Below, piece by piece: positions 11,235 to 23,999 of a stretch of 64,000 bases of DNA (the first letter of the stretch is position 1; each line of letters starts with the position of its first letter). The notes under the pieces were generated by a model. That model was not told the DNA's origin. It was given only the letters and a program-made list of their open reading frames with translations, and ran no database searches. The position numbers and the translations under genes were made by a program. Origin of the DNA: Lytechinus variegatus. Its lineage: Eukaryota > Echinodermata > Echinoidea > Temnopleuroida > Toxopneustidae. Location of the stretch: positions 26,858,962 to 26,922,961 of the forward strand of contig NC_054753.1 of NCBI RefSeq assembly GCF_018143015.1, in the 5' to 3' direction.

Positions 11235-14200
11235 CTAAACTTTCAATCTAGCTTCATACATTTCATCAAAATAGGGCATAACCTTATCAGAGCACCTAAT
11301 GACGTCAGCCGGTAGCTGATCACGTGATAAAAATTTACTTGGAGGCAGAAAGCAGCTACTTTTCATGGCCGTTCCATAAAAATTCACGATGTCCATTAGA
11401 AGATTGTCGCCACAAGCTTTCATCTTGTTGAAAGCTTCTACCGATGCATCCCATTGGAGTAAGCTATCGTTATAAGGCAACCCCACGGCAGCACAGTAAG
11501 CTGAAAGCGTCTCAGCTGGTTTGGTAAGTAGATCATCACCGTCAATGATGAGAGGGTTAGGATCAATCCCAGAGTCTTGGAGATACTTCCAGAGGTCGTA
11601 GACTTCCTTTACGAAGCACCCAGGAGCAAAGAAACGATCATGACGCTCAACATCATACGTTTTTTCGTCCGCTGCTTCACCTACCAATAAAAATATTCAA
11701 AGTAAGATTTTGAAGCAGATACGAGCCAGCAGGTGTTTAATAGCATCACCTAACCCAAATATGGCCGCTTCCCTGACCCATAATGCAACTTCTTGAGCAG
11801 TGTAGTGTTGTACCAGTGGCATAAACGACCAAGAAAAAAAAAGAGAAAAAGGAAAGAGAGCAGGGTGAAATATAATATTATTTTCTGAACATTGTGTCAC
11901 AATGTATCACAAAATTTGATTTTTGTAATAAAAATGTCTAAACTCTTCTGCTGGCTTGCTTTGCTCGCTCTCAACTTTTATTAAAAATATAAGTTCTGCC
12001 CGATACGCCATATCTAGCCCCCTTCACTTTTGGGGAGCTAATGACGCCACTGTGCTATATTCTACTTCCAATTGACTTCTTACATTCTAATCATGTTAAT
12101 ATATAGATTTATACCGCAATAATTATAAGCGAAACATCTTCTTCTCAAAACAATTTAGTTCTTTCTTATCTATACAAATAAATAGGCTTACCTTTTTACA
12201 ATATCTCGAAAGGTAAATTATTTTTTCAAGACCAGCTGTTTAGACCTCTCCCGGATCCAGGGGGGGGGGCACTCTGCCCGTGTCCCCCTTGAGAGGCACA
12301 ATTGAAATTTGTAATGTAAAAATGCCGTTAAAACAGAAGTGTGCCCCCCCCCCCCTTTGAAAGTGAAGCCCCCTTTTTTTGCTTGTTAATTTTTTTTCTT
12401 GGACCAAATTTTTCATCGGGGAAAAATGTGCCCTCTTTCTAAAAAAATTCCGGATCCGCCCCTGATTTAGACTTGGAGGTTTCGTCTTGTCAGAGTCCGA
12501 GCACAGGCAAAAAAAGGTGGAAAGAGAAAGAAAAAAAGAAACCAGCTAGGGATTGGCCGGAGGGAAAAAGGTCTGGGTCATGTGACCTACTAAACCGATA
12601 ATTTGTGATGGGGGGGGGGGGTGATTTCATCTTTTGGCCGTTCAACCACACCCCTAAAAGATCATTGCCTATGTTTTGATGAAAGGAAAGGAAAATGGTG
12701 AACTAGAATATGATATCGTTTTGTGAATAATTGTTAAAATTTATAATTTTTCCCAATTATTTCAAAGGCTAAAGAAATCTTGCTCGCTTTTATACGTTAA
12801 GCCCGGTCCCCTCAAAATTCTTGGACCATTGATTTTAATCGTTGCCCTTCGTAAGTGAGTTAAAAATGACCTCACCTTCTAGCAACCCTAATTCAGAAAA
12901 CTGTTTAAACATTGACTTCCGGTACGAGTAGATGGATCTGTGAGGATTCCTGATGAGAAATGTATGCCGATAACCCTTGGGTAGAAACTGACGATACCCA
13001 TCAGGAACTCCAAAAGCCATATCCTTGACAAACACGTGTTTAGCAGTAGAGGCCTCAAGGCGATGCTTTACCGATCCGTATCTGTAAATGGTAAGAAATT
13101 AGAATGTTAATCTATGATAATTGATGTAGCGTTATTATTGCTATTAATGTTAATATTGAAATTGAATGTTAAGTTTAACCGAAGAGTCTCTCCTCTGTAT
13201 TGGAGATATACCGTGTATTCTGCCAAGGACACAAAGATCTCAAAGCCAATACAAATCAGTCTGGGGCGGATCCAACATTTTGCAAGGGGGGGGGTGCACA
13301 TTTTCCTGAGGTAAATTTGAGAAGCAAAAAATTAAATCAAATGAAATACATATAAATTATATATGTTTGCATTAAAATATTGATGGCTCTCAAAATGGGG
13401 GGGGGGGGGCACAGGCCGGATGTGACCCCCCCCCCCTCATGGATCAGAAACTGCATTGAACCAGCAGGCTTGTATAGGCACCATCTCAAATTAATCCTCA
13501 TCTACATGCACCCGATCTGGCCCGAGTGATAACCCACAATGCAATGCAAAGAAAATGCATTGAGCAGCATGATAGTCCAATGATAAGTGAAGCAAACTTA
13601 TGATTACGAAGGCAGAAAATACACTGAATTACAATTTCTTTTTTTTCTCGGACGCACTGTATATGTATTCATCATGGTCGCATCATGGGCACCGACGAAG
13701 AGTGTGACTTTACCTTTCATGCTTTAGAACGCTCCTTTTAAAATCCACGAATTTATTTCTACTGCATGTTACTAAACCAATATGTGCCCATTATAAAATA
13801 GTGGAGCGTTGTGGCCCAGTGGATTAGTCTCCGGACTTTGAAACAGAGGGTCGTGGGTTCAAATCCCAGCCATGGCGTAGTTTCCTTCAGCAAGAAATTT
13901 ATCCACATTGTGCTGCACTCAACCCAGGTGAGGTAAATGGGTACCTGGCAGGAATTTATTCCTTGAAATGCCAGCGCGCTGTAAAAGGCTGCGAGGCTAA
14001 AGCCAGGGTAATAATATCCAAGTCCTTTGGAAGCACATAGAGACGTTATTTATAATGTGTTATGCGCTATACAAGAACTGTCTATTATTATTATTAGAAA
14101 CATAAACTTGGGATCACAACATATACAGTGCGTATCAAATAAAGTTTACACTTTGAAAAGGCCATGGGAATTGAAAAATATACAACATGTGGGTAATTTT

Positions 14201-15465
14201 TCACATATATTCTTGGGTTTGGGTCTCATCTATCGGAAAGTAAAAGTTTTGTCAGAATGTTACATTTGAGTGAGCACTGTCCATTTTTGTAAAGCTCGCA
14301 GAAATCTGTATGCGCAGAATACTCATTTTCACCCTGTGTCAAGGGAAAAGGGCGAAATCAAACTTATCCAGCGAAACATTTCTCATACATTTCCCTTGCA
14401 CTTTTAGTCAATTGAAATAAAAGGGATACATTCAAGCATTTTGTAAAAATTTCGCCACCTAAATTGAAATTTTAACACTTAGTCAATACAAAATTTACCC
14501 TTTTTTTGTTCCAGCTGGATCTGCGGACAACTGAATCTGAACAAAGTTTATATCAGACATCTCCAGCATTCTTTCACAAAAAATTATCACTTAAAGTGGG
14601 TTCACATTTTGTTTTTCATTTAATTCTTGTTTATCCACACTTTCCGCAAGTTTGACAATGATTAACAATGAAAATCAAGCCAAAGCCATTCACGTAAATC
14701 ACACCTCTTTGGACGCAGTGCATTCTTCGAAGTGATTTGGGCAAGGAAAAGTTTTAAAAAAGGTAAAAGATATCTTCAAATCAATTTTACTGGCTAAATT
14801 CCACGTGTTCTTCATGATTAAGGTCTACTTTTATTCACATAACTATTTCAAAGTTCTGCGCAAATCATTTTTTTACTAACTTTTCAAAAGTAAGTGGTGC
14901 TCACTCAAGCGTAAATATTTTCCGCCAGTTTAATCGTCATTTGCTTTGGATATGTACCAATATCAAAATATGGAAATATCTTCAGGTTTTTAATGTATAA
15001 TCTGACAGGATTTTTTTCTAAGTGTAAACCTTTTTTTGGTTACGCACTGTATAAGTCTGCTTCGGCATACAAGGGATAAAATAATCACAATTGGTTTAGT
15101 AAAATGTCGTGAAATGAAACCGTACATGGGTTGGCAGAATAAATATGATTTTGCTTTAGATTAAAAGGAAACACTTACGGGAGGCGATGAGCTTCATTCT
15201 TAGTTTGAGATAATAAATCAAGCATCTCTTTGGCCTTCTGGAAGGTTTCCTCATTTCCCTCATACTCTGTTGGAATAGCGAGCTTGGTCTGCAGCTCGTA
15301 CTCCACTCGTGTCACATAGCTGTAGGTGTAGGGTTCGAACCACACTTCGGTGTCCTCGATGTTGCTCAGACACTTGGCAAAAGCAGTAGAGATTGCCCGC
15401 GGTACGCACCAAAGAATGGTCTTACTTCCATCCTTACTAGCATGGCCATTTTCGGTAGAAGACAT
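11235..15465 (-). CDS. Sulfotransferase-like protein, gene B (3 exons, 312 aa)
   Basis: Coding exons are 15179-15465, 12876-13081 and 11235-11680, with donors GTAAGT and GTGAGG and intron phases 2 and 1. The fold is inferred from two motifs. LWCVPRAISTA (residues 18-28) fits the PAPS 5'-phosphosulfate loop of the PR-x-x-STA sulfotransferase group, also found in bacterial sulfotransferases and at the N terminus of plant 'branched-chain aminotransferase-like' proteins. FLIRNPHRSIYSYRK carries R140 and S148 of the 3'-phosphate site. The C-terminal third, IIDGDDLLTKPAETL through the GLPYNDSLLQW stretch, is typical of the same group. Residues 29-96 hold WFEPY and a helical stretch. The start is the first ATG of an open exon. 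Intron 1 (2,097 nt) carries a SINE and a mariner-like element; intron 2 is 1,195 nt. The substrate cannot be told from sequence. Confidence 0.87.
13801..14097 (+). mobile_element. tRNA-derived SINE, copy 1 (inside gene B intron 1)
   Basis: The head begins TGGAGCGTTGTGGCCCAGTG (A box TGGCCCAGTGG) and has the B box GGGTTCAAATCC. The body has GTGCTGCACTCAACCCAGG and GTGAGGTAAATGGGTACC, and the tail is (ATT)n. Copies 2 and 3 are at 27735 and 28055. Confidence 0.75.
14126..15049. mobile_element. Mariner/Tc1-like non-autonomous element (924 bp)
   Basis: It is flanked by TA on both sides. Ends are CAGTGCGTATCAAATAAAG and, reversed, CAGTGCGTAACCAAAAAAAG. Inverted arms extend at least to GAGTGAGCAC (14268) and GTGCTCACTC (14897). 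No transposase frame remains. It lies in intron 1 of gene B. Confidence 0.7.
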
Positions 15466-15479
15466 CTTGATGAAAAACT

Positions 15480-17600
15480 TTCAATTATGATAAAAAGTAA
15501 CACATGGAAGATTATTTCAGTGCGCGAATAGCAGATCAGATTTCAATCTCTCCTGAAAAAGTACGTCAAGTTGACGCATTGATGATAACCTAATGCAATA
15601 ATCTGGACAATGTTAACTCGAAGTCATTGGTAAAAGTTCTGAATAACCAGCTCTTGAACGATTCACCTTGTAATTCAAAGTCGTTTGTGTCATCAAAGTT
15701 CCAAATCTGTGTCTGTCAAAGATTCTGCACTAAGTTTCAACGTGTACAAATAACAATTTGATTGCTCCTTTCACTTTTGTTTGGGAACGATATTGATGCC
15801 ACGTGTCAGAATGCCTCCATATTTTGGAAAGACAGTGTTAGTTCAGCCCGCTGTTTAAGGAGAATTATAGAGATGAATTTCTATTACTAAGTACTCGATG
15901 AAGCTCCTGTTTCACCGCGAAAATGACCTGCTTATATACTGCAGGTGACTTTATATCAACATCCCAGTTTGGCCGGGTGCCTAGGAATTTTACCCATTGA
16001 CCTATAAAATGCAGTGGTTGACTAAAGGCCGGACTAAAGGTCAAAGAAATCACAAGATATGGTATTTATGTGTTGTATAGGCCTATATGTTTTATGGTTA
16101 ATGTATGCTATGAAATAATATATTACATAGGTTATGTAGATTCGAATCAGTGATAGGTCAATACGCCATCACGTGACCATATCGGCGAGGATCGCATTTG
16201 TTAAATTCTAGGTTTTGACGTCACCTCAGGGAATATACTGCGTTGTATTTTCAATTGCGGCGTTATATTCACTAAGGTGACGTCACTCGCTGCATACAAG
16301 TTGCGTAACAAGGTATGTATATATATATATATATATACATGCCTTGATTATTTGATGTACGCGCTATAATGTTAACGCGTCGATTGCATGAAGAACGCGT
16401 TTGGTGTATTTTCCAAAAAAAAATTATTATGACGTAGATGGATCAGAGTTGTAGCAAGAATTTCGGGTCTGAGCCAGATGATGAATGCAATTTCTGATGG
16501 CGAATCCACATATACTATAAAGTATAACAGATAATGCCTGGTCTATCAGGTCTATCGTTTTATAAATAACATTTCAACTCCCTTCAGACGCTATATTTTC
16601 CCCTCGGGATAATATTTTCCCTCAGCGCTGCGCGCTTCGGGCAAAATATAATCCCTTGGGAAAAATACAACTCCATCGGGGAGAGGAAATGTTATATTCA
16701 AACTATTGGTAGGCAATATCTGTATAATATTATTGTGAGAAGGAGGTGTTTATGAGGCTGACTCAATCTGACACATATACGAGTGTTTACTTTGCCGACG
16801 TTAGTGTTTTTTCCCCATTTTCGTGAAACGATCTTTAACGTTTTTGTTGTTAAGAGCGGTAATAACGAGATTGAATTATGTCGACTTAACCTCGACTGTT
16901 TCGTTGAGCTGTTCTTCAGGCTATTGAAAGACTTTTCACATGAATTTCATCATTAACTGCGAAAATACCTAATTGTAAGATGAATTTCCAACAAAACGTC
17001 AACTGAAAAAAATCGAGACGTTGGGGTTCAAAGGATTCAGTCTTTGACCCTCTTTTGTTTGTAATCGTGTGTGTGTGTATATATATATGTATATATGTGT
17101 ATATATTATCACAATATTTAAATAAAAGAGTTGCCAAAGCTGTTGTACATGTACATGTATAACTTCACAAACACATATATAAAATGAATAATTAATACCT
17201 ATCATAAATCTAAAATATGTCTTTTATATTGGCGTCATAGCAATTGTACGATTGGCTACGATTTATAACTAATTTGGTTTTTTTTACTCCAAAATAAACG
17301 CTTCCAATCATCTAACATTTTTAAATTTGAACGTCAAATAAGAAGATACTTTTCATTCACAATTTCAGAAAATAAGCAATGGGCCATTTGTTCCAAAATC
17401 GGATCGTGGAGCAGTGCGGTGGCCTTTAGCTAGTTGCCCTTCAATGAGATTCGGCCTGAACACAAACAAGATTCGTGATCAATGCCACATCTTGATCGTG
17501 AATGAGGTCATTGCCATCCCTCGGCCAATATAGGGACAGAAATGTAGGTCAAATTCTCAACTCTCCAATGAAGTCTAGAGGTAGAAGGTCCATGATAATA
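15480..17600. other. Gene-free stretch upstream of gene B
   Basis: It contains AT microsatellites at 16316-16337 and 17073-17110 and a segment at 17070-17200 resembling 39340-39460. The first few hundred bases are presumably gene B promoter and 5' UTR. Nothing else is recognised. Confidence 0.4.
15931..15938 (-). promoter_or_regulatory. Possible TATA box upstream of gene B
   Basis: On the minus strand the sequence reads AGTATATAAG about 470 nt before the gene B start codon. The match to TATATAAG is good, but the region is AT-rich and the distance would need a long 5' UTR or an upstream intron. No equivalent was found at the same place in the paralogues. Confidence 0.2.
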
Positions 17601-17611
17601 GTGTCGATACA

Positions 17612-18396
17612 GACAAGGGAGCGTTTCATAAAGCTGTTCGTAAGTTAAGAGCGACTTTAAGAGCGACCGGTGAACCTTTCTTACACGCTTATCCATCGCC
17701 AATGCATCCCGGCAATGCATATACAATTTACCTCAAGAAAGGTTCACCAGTCGTTCTTAAAGGACAAGTCCACCCCAACAAAACTTGATTTGAATAAAAA
17801 GATAACATTCAACAAGCTTAACACTGAAAATTTCATCAAAATCGGATGTGAAATAAGAAATTTATAGCATTTTAAAGTTTCGCTTATTTTCAACAAAATA
17901 GTTATATGAACGAGCCAGTTACATCCAAATGAGAGTTGATGACATCAATCACTCACTATTTCTTTCGCATTTCATTATATGAAATATGATTTTTTTTCTC
18001 GTCATTGTCATGTGAAATGAAGTTTCATTCCTCCCTGAACACGTAGAATTCCATTATTTTAACATTTTGTGCTTCAGGCAAGGAGGTCCTAATCGTCAAA
18101 TTTTGAAAAAAATTTAAATATTGCATAATTCAAACAATAAATAAAAAAAGAAATAGTGAGTGAGTGACATCATCGACTCTCTTATTTGGATGTAACTGTC
18201 TCGTTCGTATAACTATTTTGTTGAAAATAAGCGAAACTTTGAAATGTCATAACTTTCTTACTTTACATCCGATTTTAAAGAAATTTTCAGCATTGTGCTT
18301 GTTTGATTTTTTTTCTATTGATTCAAATCAAAATTTTTCTGAGGTGGACTTGACCTTTAAAGTCGATCTTTAATTACGAAGAGCTTTATGAAACAC
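17612..18396. repeat. Outer fold-back element, interrupted by an F1 element
   Basis: The left arm is GTTTCATAAAGCTGTTCGTA, then AGTTAAGAGCGAC, then GGTGAACC. The right arm is split: GGTTCACCAGTCGTTC before 17757 and AGTCGATCTTTAATTACGAA then GAGCTTTATGAAAC after 18360. Removing the insert restores the complement of the left arm. Confidence 0.75.
17761..18356. mobile_element. F1 fold-back element, complete, with TTAA target duplication
   Basis: TTAA at 17757-17760 and 18357-18360 brackets a 596-bp element. It starts AGGACAAGTCCACC and ends GGTGGACTTGACCT, with arms of about 130 bp carrying AAAATTTCATCAAAATCGG. There is no coding capacity. TTAA specificity is typical of piggyBac-type transposases; the link is inference. 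Confidence 0.75.
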
Positions 18397-19011
18397 CTAC
18401 CAGGTTAAACTTCTGCTTTAATGGCTCAAGACTTATTTCCAGGGTGCGTATAGGTTTATAGGGCTGTGCTAATATTGAAAAAAAAACAGAATGGACCAAT
18501 ATCAACTATGAAATTACTCCGATTTAAACAAATTCAGCAATTAACTGCGCTGATTTTTGTATGTCTTGTATTCCTGAGGGTAGATTTGGAATTGCTGATC
18601 AAATCGTCTTTTCTACTAAGGAGTCATTAAAGTAGAATATTGGTTTATTGTTGTTACTTTTTCGGTTGTTTTTAATGACCATTCATTTTAGGATGTATGG
18701 TTAATCATTAAACTTCAAAATAATGATGGGGGAAGGGCGTTAATTATGATGACGTCGGGCGATGACGTCAATGCCGTGGGTAGGGGGCGTCAGCCTTCCC
18801 CACTCTCACCCTTTTTCATTCAACTTGTACGAAAACGTGAAAATGACCACCAAATTGTGATTCGATGCATATTCACATCTTCCAAGTCGTTCCTCCACCA
18901 ATGGTATCAATCTCTTCAATATAATGTTCTATTTTTATGTTATACTTAGCAAGTTCACTGATGGTATGTTTTGATGGTGACATGACATTTGTTTTTGCAC
19001 CATCTGCTCTG

Positions 19012-19160
19012 GGGCCCGTTGCAGAAAGAGTTGCAATCAAACGCAACTGTAAAGATCACGCGCAACTTGATTTTCAACCAATCAACAGCGCACATTATGG
19101 ACTTGCGATTGATTTTTTGACTTGCGTTCAAACGCAACTCTTTCTGCAACGGACCCCAGG
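19012..19160. repeat. Short palindromic element, GGGCCCGTTGCAGAAAG ends
   Basis: The left end GGGGCCCGTTGCAGAAAGAG pairs with the right end CTCTTTCTGCAACGGACCCC. The spacer holds CAACCAATCAACAG. It is about 150 bp, probably a MITE. Confidence 0.65.
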
Positions 19161-19164
19161 TCTT

Positions 19165-20500
19165 AATATCTCAGCGGGCATAGGGTTAGAGTTAGGATTG
19201 TATTCATGTTTTGGTTGAGAATAATGTGAAGATAAGGATCAGGGTTTATTTATTTCTTGAGGTAAGGTTCTATGTTGAGCTTCATGTGGAGATTTTCCAT
19301 CGGTGCAATTGTCGCCGTTTAATTTCCTGTAAAAATGAATCATGCCTTGCAATAAGACATTATGCCGATGTCAACTACGTCATGAGATTGAAAGACAAAA
19401 TAATCCGACATGATTGTGTCTCTTTTAGGTTCAAACATTCATGTAATAAGCATTCAAGCATATTGTACGTACATATATAAGTATAATGATTTTCTTTAGT
19501 TTTTATCACCAGCAAGTTGAAAGGTATTACTTTATAATTTACAACAAATTACTTAAATATACTCATTGGACAGTATATTGTAGATTAAATACAAGCACAA
19601 GATTACAAATGCATGGAACATGATATCAAATAAATCGGAAATACTGACTGAATATACATGCAACCACGCAACACACGCACATACACCCACCCAAACTCTC
19701 ATTCACACCAATACACACATCCAAGTTCACACACGCACGGATATGCACGCATGCATACGCACACACACCCACCAAACATTGAGGGAAAGGATGATGTAAC
19801 ACATTCGATATTTTATTTGTATTTTATTTCTTGTCATGTAAAATATTTCCCTTTTCTAAGTTATGTTAGATCTAATTCTCTCATCATTTTCAGTTTCAGG
19901 ATGAATCCAATTAAATTAGAAAATTCTTTGAAAATAGAATATCGAAATTGATTGATCGAGTGCTTCCTTTCGTAGCATTACACAAAATGACAAAAATTCA
20001 ACAAAAATTTCAAAAGTTTAACATTTCCCTTTTTACTACATATAAAACTCATATACGCTAAATAGAATGGGTGCCTGTAGGAAAAATACATGACAAGCAA
20101 TTAATGACAAAATGTGAGGATGTTCTTAACCATGCACTTTATCAAATCAACCCTTCGAATTACCCAATTTAGATTTAAATCATTTTACTATTACAGTCAT
20201 AACTTGTTTATTCGTTGTAGGTTTCAGCCACTTTTGTTTCTCATTTTCTCCTGTCGCAACAATTAAATTCTTTTACCAAAGTTAGAGGACCCTATAGATA
20301 CATGGAAATGCTGAGAATAAGTGAAATGAATGATGACAGAAAGGTTAATTGGAATAATGGATACACTGAAAACGATCATTTTGTTACTCCATACCCTATC
20401 TCTTCAGCAAATAGATCGAGTAATGGTTCAAATATGTAACCTTGTGGAACTCCATTTCAAGGCCTTGTGCATTAACATTGGTGGTTATACCAATGATGAC
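19165..20500. other. Gene-free stretch downstream of gene C
   Basis: It is AT-rich, with a CA-rich stretch at 19660-19770 that yields a His/Thr-rich spurious frame. The last 70 bases match the region just past gene B's stop codon. Confidence 0.4.
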
Positions 20501-20502
20501 AT

Positions 20503-23500
20503 CTAAACTTTTATTCGAGCTTCATACATTTCATCAAAGTAGGCCATCACTTTTTCAGAGCACCTAATGACGTCAGCCGGTAGCTGATCACGTGGTACAG
20601 GTTTACTTGCAGGAAAAAAGCAACTGCTTTTCATGGCAGTTCCGTAGAAATTCACAACATCCATGAGAACATTGTCGCCGGAAGCTTTCATCTTCTTGAA
20701 GGCTTCTACCGATTCATCCCATTGGAGTAAGCTGTCGTTATAAGGCAACCCCACTGCAGCACAGTAAGCTGAAAGCGTCTCAGCTGGTTTGGTGAGTAGA
20801 TCATCACCGTCAATAATGAGAGGGTTAGGATCAATCCCAGAGTCTTGAAGATACTTCCAGAGGTCGTAGACTTCCTTTACGAAGTATCCTGGAGCGAAAT
20901 AACGATCATGGCGCTCGAGATCATACGTACTTTCATCGGCTGCATCACCTAGTAATCCAAATGAAACAAGATCATGAATTTTACAAGAAATATTACACCT
21001 TCGAGATTTTTATAAGGATCGTCAAAATTGCCTACCTATATTCTTGAAATCCGATACAAGAAATTTCAAAGTTAAGAGTATAAAAAGCTACGACACTGTT
21101 GATTATTATTCTATGGCCTCATGTTGTCAGGCGAACCGCAAGATATATATATGAAGATAGAAAAGGAACTTGCCAAAAATTATTAATCAGCATACATTAC
21201 TCTAAACCACACACCAAGTTGGGAACGTATCAGGATTAAAAAAAAACCCATAAAAGTCAAGATTTTTCATATCAGAAGATGTTCAATCTAACATTACAAG
21301 GTAGGTCTATACAACTAGTGTACATGTATCTAATAGGAGAGACCGGGGACAATTGTAACAGGGGTAAATGTAACTAAACAGCGCTTTCCAATCCATAGAA
21401 GAAACAAATCTCTTATTTTGAAATGATATTAGCTCCTAAATTAATTGTTCAACTGAACAAAAACCTATTCATATGCCAAGCCAAGATATGCATATTTTGT
21501 TTTAGTTAGGTTCAAGCAAGTATTTAGGCTTAATAACGTTGATAAGTCAAATTAGGAAATAAAAGTGTTACAATGTCCCTCGTCTCTCTATACTGTCTTT
21601 GATGATACACTAACAATATAGGGTTTGGATGTTGTTTGAAGGTTTGCATGGTGTCATGTACAATCGCTGATGTGGTTTTCGGTACACCATGTATAAAAGC
21701 AGTGGAAAGAAGAAGAAAAGGAATGGATAGGCGAGAAAGAGGGGAATTGAGAGTAGAGTATTCTTTCTTGGAAGTAGTCCTGAAAAGGACTGTAATCCAG
21801 AAGAGATTGATGAGTTGAAAAATCAGCTTGGGTAGTAGGACGGATGAGGAGATGCTGGCATGAGTCGGCGAGTAGCGATGAGGAGTAGAAGCAGTAGAGA
21901 GATGTCCGTCCTACCATGGACCTACTTTGCTGGTAGGTCCATGGTCCTACTACTCAAGCTGATTTTTCAACCCATCAATCTCTTCTGGTTTACAGTCCTT
22001 TTCAGGACTACTTCCAAGATAGAATACTCTACTCTCAAATCTCCACTTTCTCGCCTGTCCATTCCTTTTCTTCTTCTATCCACTGCATCTATAACACTCC
22101 ACATGGTGTACCGTAAACCACATCAGCGAATATTTGGTGAACAATACTTTATTCTTTTAGTGTCCGAAAAGGGGTCTGATCACAGGACCCCGACTCAATG
22201 GTCCTTTTCATAAGCCCCACGCCCACATGTCGCAATTGCCTAGGAGATCAACTCCTTGAACCTCACCTTCTAGCAACCCTAACTCAGAAAATTGTTTAAA
22301 CATTGACTTCCGGTACGAGTAGATGGATCTGAGAGGATTCCTGATTAGAAATGTATGCCGATAACCCTTGGGTAGAAACTGACGATAACCGTCAGGAACT
22401 CCAAAAGCCATATCCTTGACAAACACGTGTTTAGCAGTAGAGGCTTCAAGGCGACGCTTTACCGATCCGTATCTGTGATTGATGGTTATTAAATATGTAG
22501 ATGTTAATGTTAATATTATATAAAGGGATACTCTCCAGGCTTAAAAAATTATTATATCTACATAAATGAAGCAAAATAGTGAATTTCATCATAATTATGA
22601 TAAGAAATAACGAAGCTATTGGAATTTTAAAGTGTAGCAATATCATGTGAAAACGTTATGCACGTCGTCGTGAATATTCATTAGGGGGTGGGCTACGATA
22701 TCATATTTCCTCTTTATTTTTTATTTTATCATGAATATTATGTTATTATGTCTCTCCTATGATAAAATAAGTTTAAGCAATGAATATCTTATGCATTGAA
22801 ACAGTTGCCAATCCAATCTGTTTACCTCTTAGAGGAAATAATTGAATGAACCCAATTTCATGTTATAAAATACAAATGAGCAAGTGCGGATATGGCATTA
22901 ACAATTTGTTCATCGAATATTCTCGAATATTCATGAAGACATGTTAGAACTCTATCTCCGAAATAATGTAAATCTTTAAATGACTTAAATTCGTTATTAC
23001 GTGTACGATTTTGATGAAATTTTCAGTGTTGCGTTTGTTTGATTTTTTTCTTTGCCTGTTTGAATCATATTATTTTTTAGGCTGGAGTACCCCTTTGAAA
23101 TCAGTAGATGATCTAGCTTTTTGCTAAGGATCACCGGAAGCCGGGAAGGTGACCTGATTTTATCCAATGACTCCTAATATAACCCCAAGTCGATTATATA
23201 GTTTTCACATATTTAAGAAAAGTTTAGTGACAAAAACAAGAAAATCAGATCGCAGTCAGACCGTATAGTGTGCGACCGGCATGAGCTTGCCATACGATAG
23301 ACAAGGTGTTAATTGAAAATCAACATTTTCATTGATTGATTGATAACGAATTTATTCATTCCAAAATTTTAACAAAGTTACAAAGTAAAGCAATATATAA
23401 TATAACATTTTGAAATGAAATAGGAACCTTCTGGAAAGCAAAGCTTGTTATCGAAGGTTTCCTTCAATAAATAAGACATATTAATGCAAAAAAAACAATA

Positions 23501-23994
23501 TATATCTGTATATAATATGCAAATCATATCGTACTTGTTGAAGTTCAAAATAAATATAATATACAAGTCATCATATCTTTCTTGTGAAAATTATATGTAA
23601 ATCCTGTGTGTGTATGTGAGGGTGTGTGTGTATGTGGGAGGGGGTGTGGGTGTGGGTGTGTGTGTGTGTGTAGGGGGTATCACTTAGAATGAATCAAAAG
23701 GGATTAAGGTACTCACGGTAGACGATCAGCTTCTGTTTTTGATTGAAGAATCAAATCGACCATCTCTTTAACCTTCTGGAAGGTTTCCTCATTTCCCTCA
23801 TACTCCTTCGGGATAACAAGTTTGCTGTGCAGCTCATACTCGACTCTTGCCATGTATGTGTAGACGTAGGGTTCGAACCACACTTCGGTGTCCTCGATGT
23901 AGCTCAGGCACTTCGCAAAAGCAGTAGAGATTGCCCGCGGAACGCACCAAAGAACCGTCCTACTCTCGTCGCCATTTTTAAAAGGAGAAGACAT
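20503..23994 (-). CDS. Sulfotransferase-like protein, gene C (3 exons, 309 aa)
   Basis: Coding exons are 23717-23994, 22267-22472 and 20503-20948, with donors GTGAGT and GTGAGG and the same phases 2 and 1. Exon 3 is open throughout although its first in-frame ATG is late; it begins G-D-A-A-D-E-S-T-Y-D and runs to a stop at 20503. The P-loop WCVPRAISTA starts at residue 16, and R137 and S145 mark the 3'-phosphate loop. It is the closest relative of gene B: exon 2 differs at few residues (for example H to L after IRNP), and a related stretch continues past both stop codons at 11165-11235 and 20430-20503, so B and C are probably the youngest duplicates. Intron 2 carries a 466-nt hairpin; intron 1 carries a fold-back element and a LINE tail. 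Confidence 0.87.
21664..22129. repeat. Long hairpin in intron 2 of gene C
   Basis: Arms of about 180 bp (21664-21843 and 21943-22129) are imperfect reverse complements. The left starts TCGCTGATGTGG and the right ends CCACATCAGCGA; both include the block GTAGAGTATTCT or its complement. The loop is about 100 bases and has its own small hairpin (CATGGACCTAC / GTAGGTCCATG). Confidence 0.8.
22524..23096. mobile_element. F2 fold-back element in intron 1 of gene C
   Basis: It begins AGGGATACTCTCCAGGCTTA and ends TAGGCTGGAGTACCCCTTT. The interior GAATATTCATTAGGGGGTG matches the complete copy at 45284-45824. Flanking TTAA is lost. Confidence 0.6.
23331..23485 (-). mobile_element. 3' tail of a CR1/L2-type LINE
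   Basis: The reverse complement (ACAAGCTTTGCTTTCCAGAA, then GTAACTTTGTTAAAATTTTG) matches the 3' end of the LINE at 44100-44225 and ends in short repeats. It is heavily 5' truncated and sits inside intron 1 of gene C. Confidence 0.65.
23600..23675 (+). repeat. GT-rich microsatellite
   Basis: TGTG/GGTG-rich tract in gene C intron 1, about 45 nt from the exon 1 donor. Confidence 0.8.
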
Positions 23995-23999
23995 GGTTA

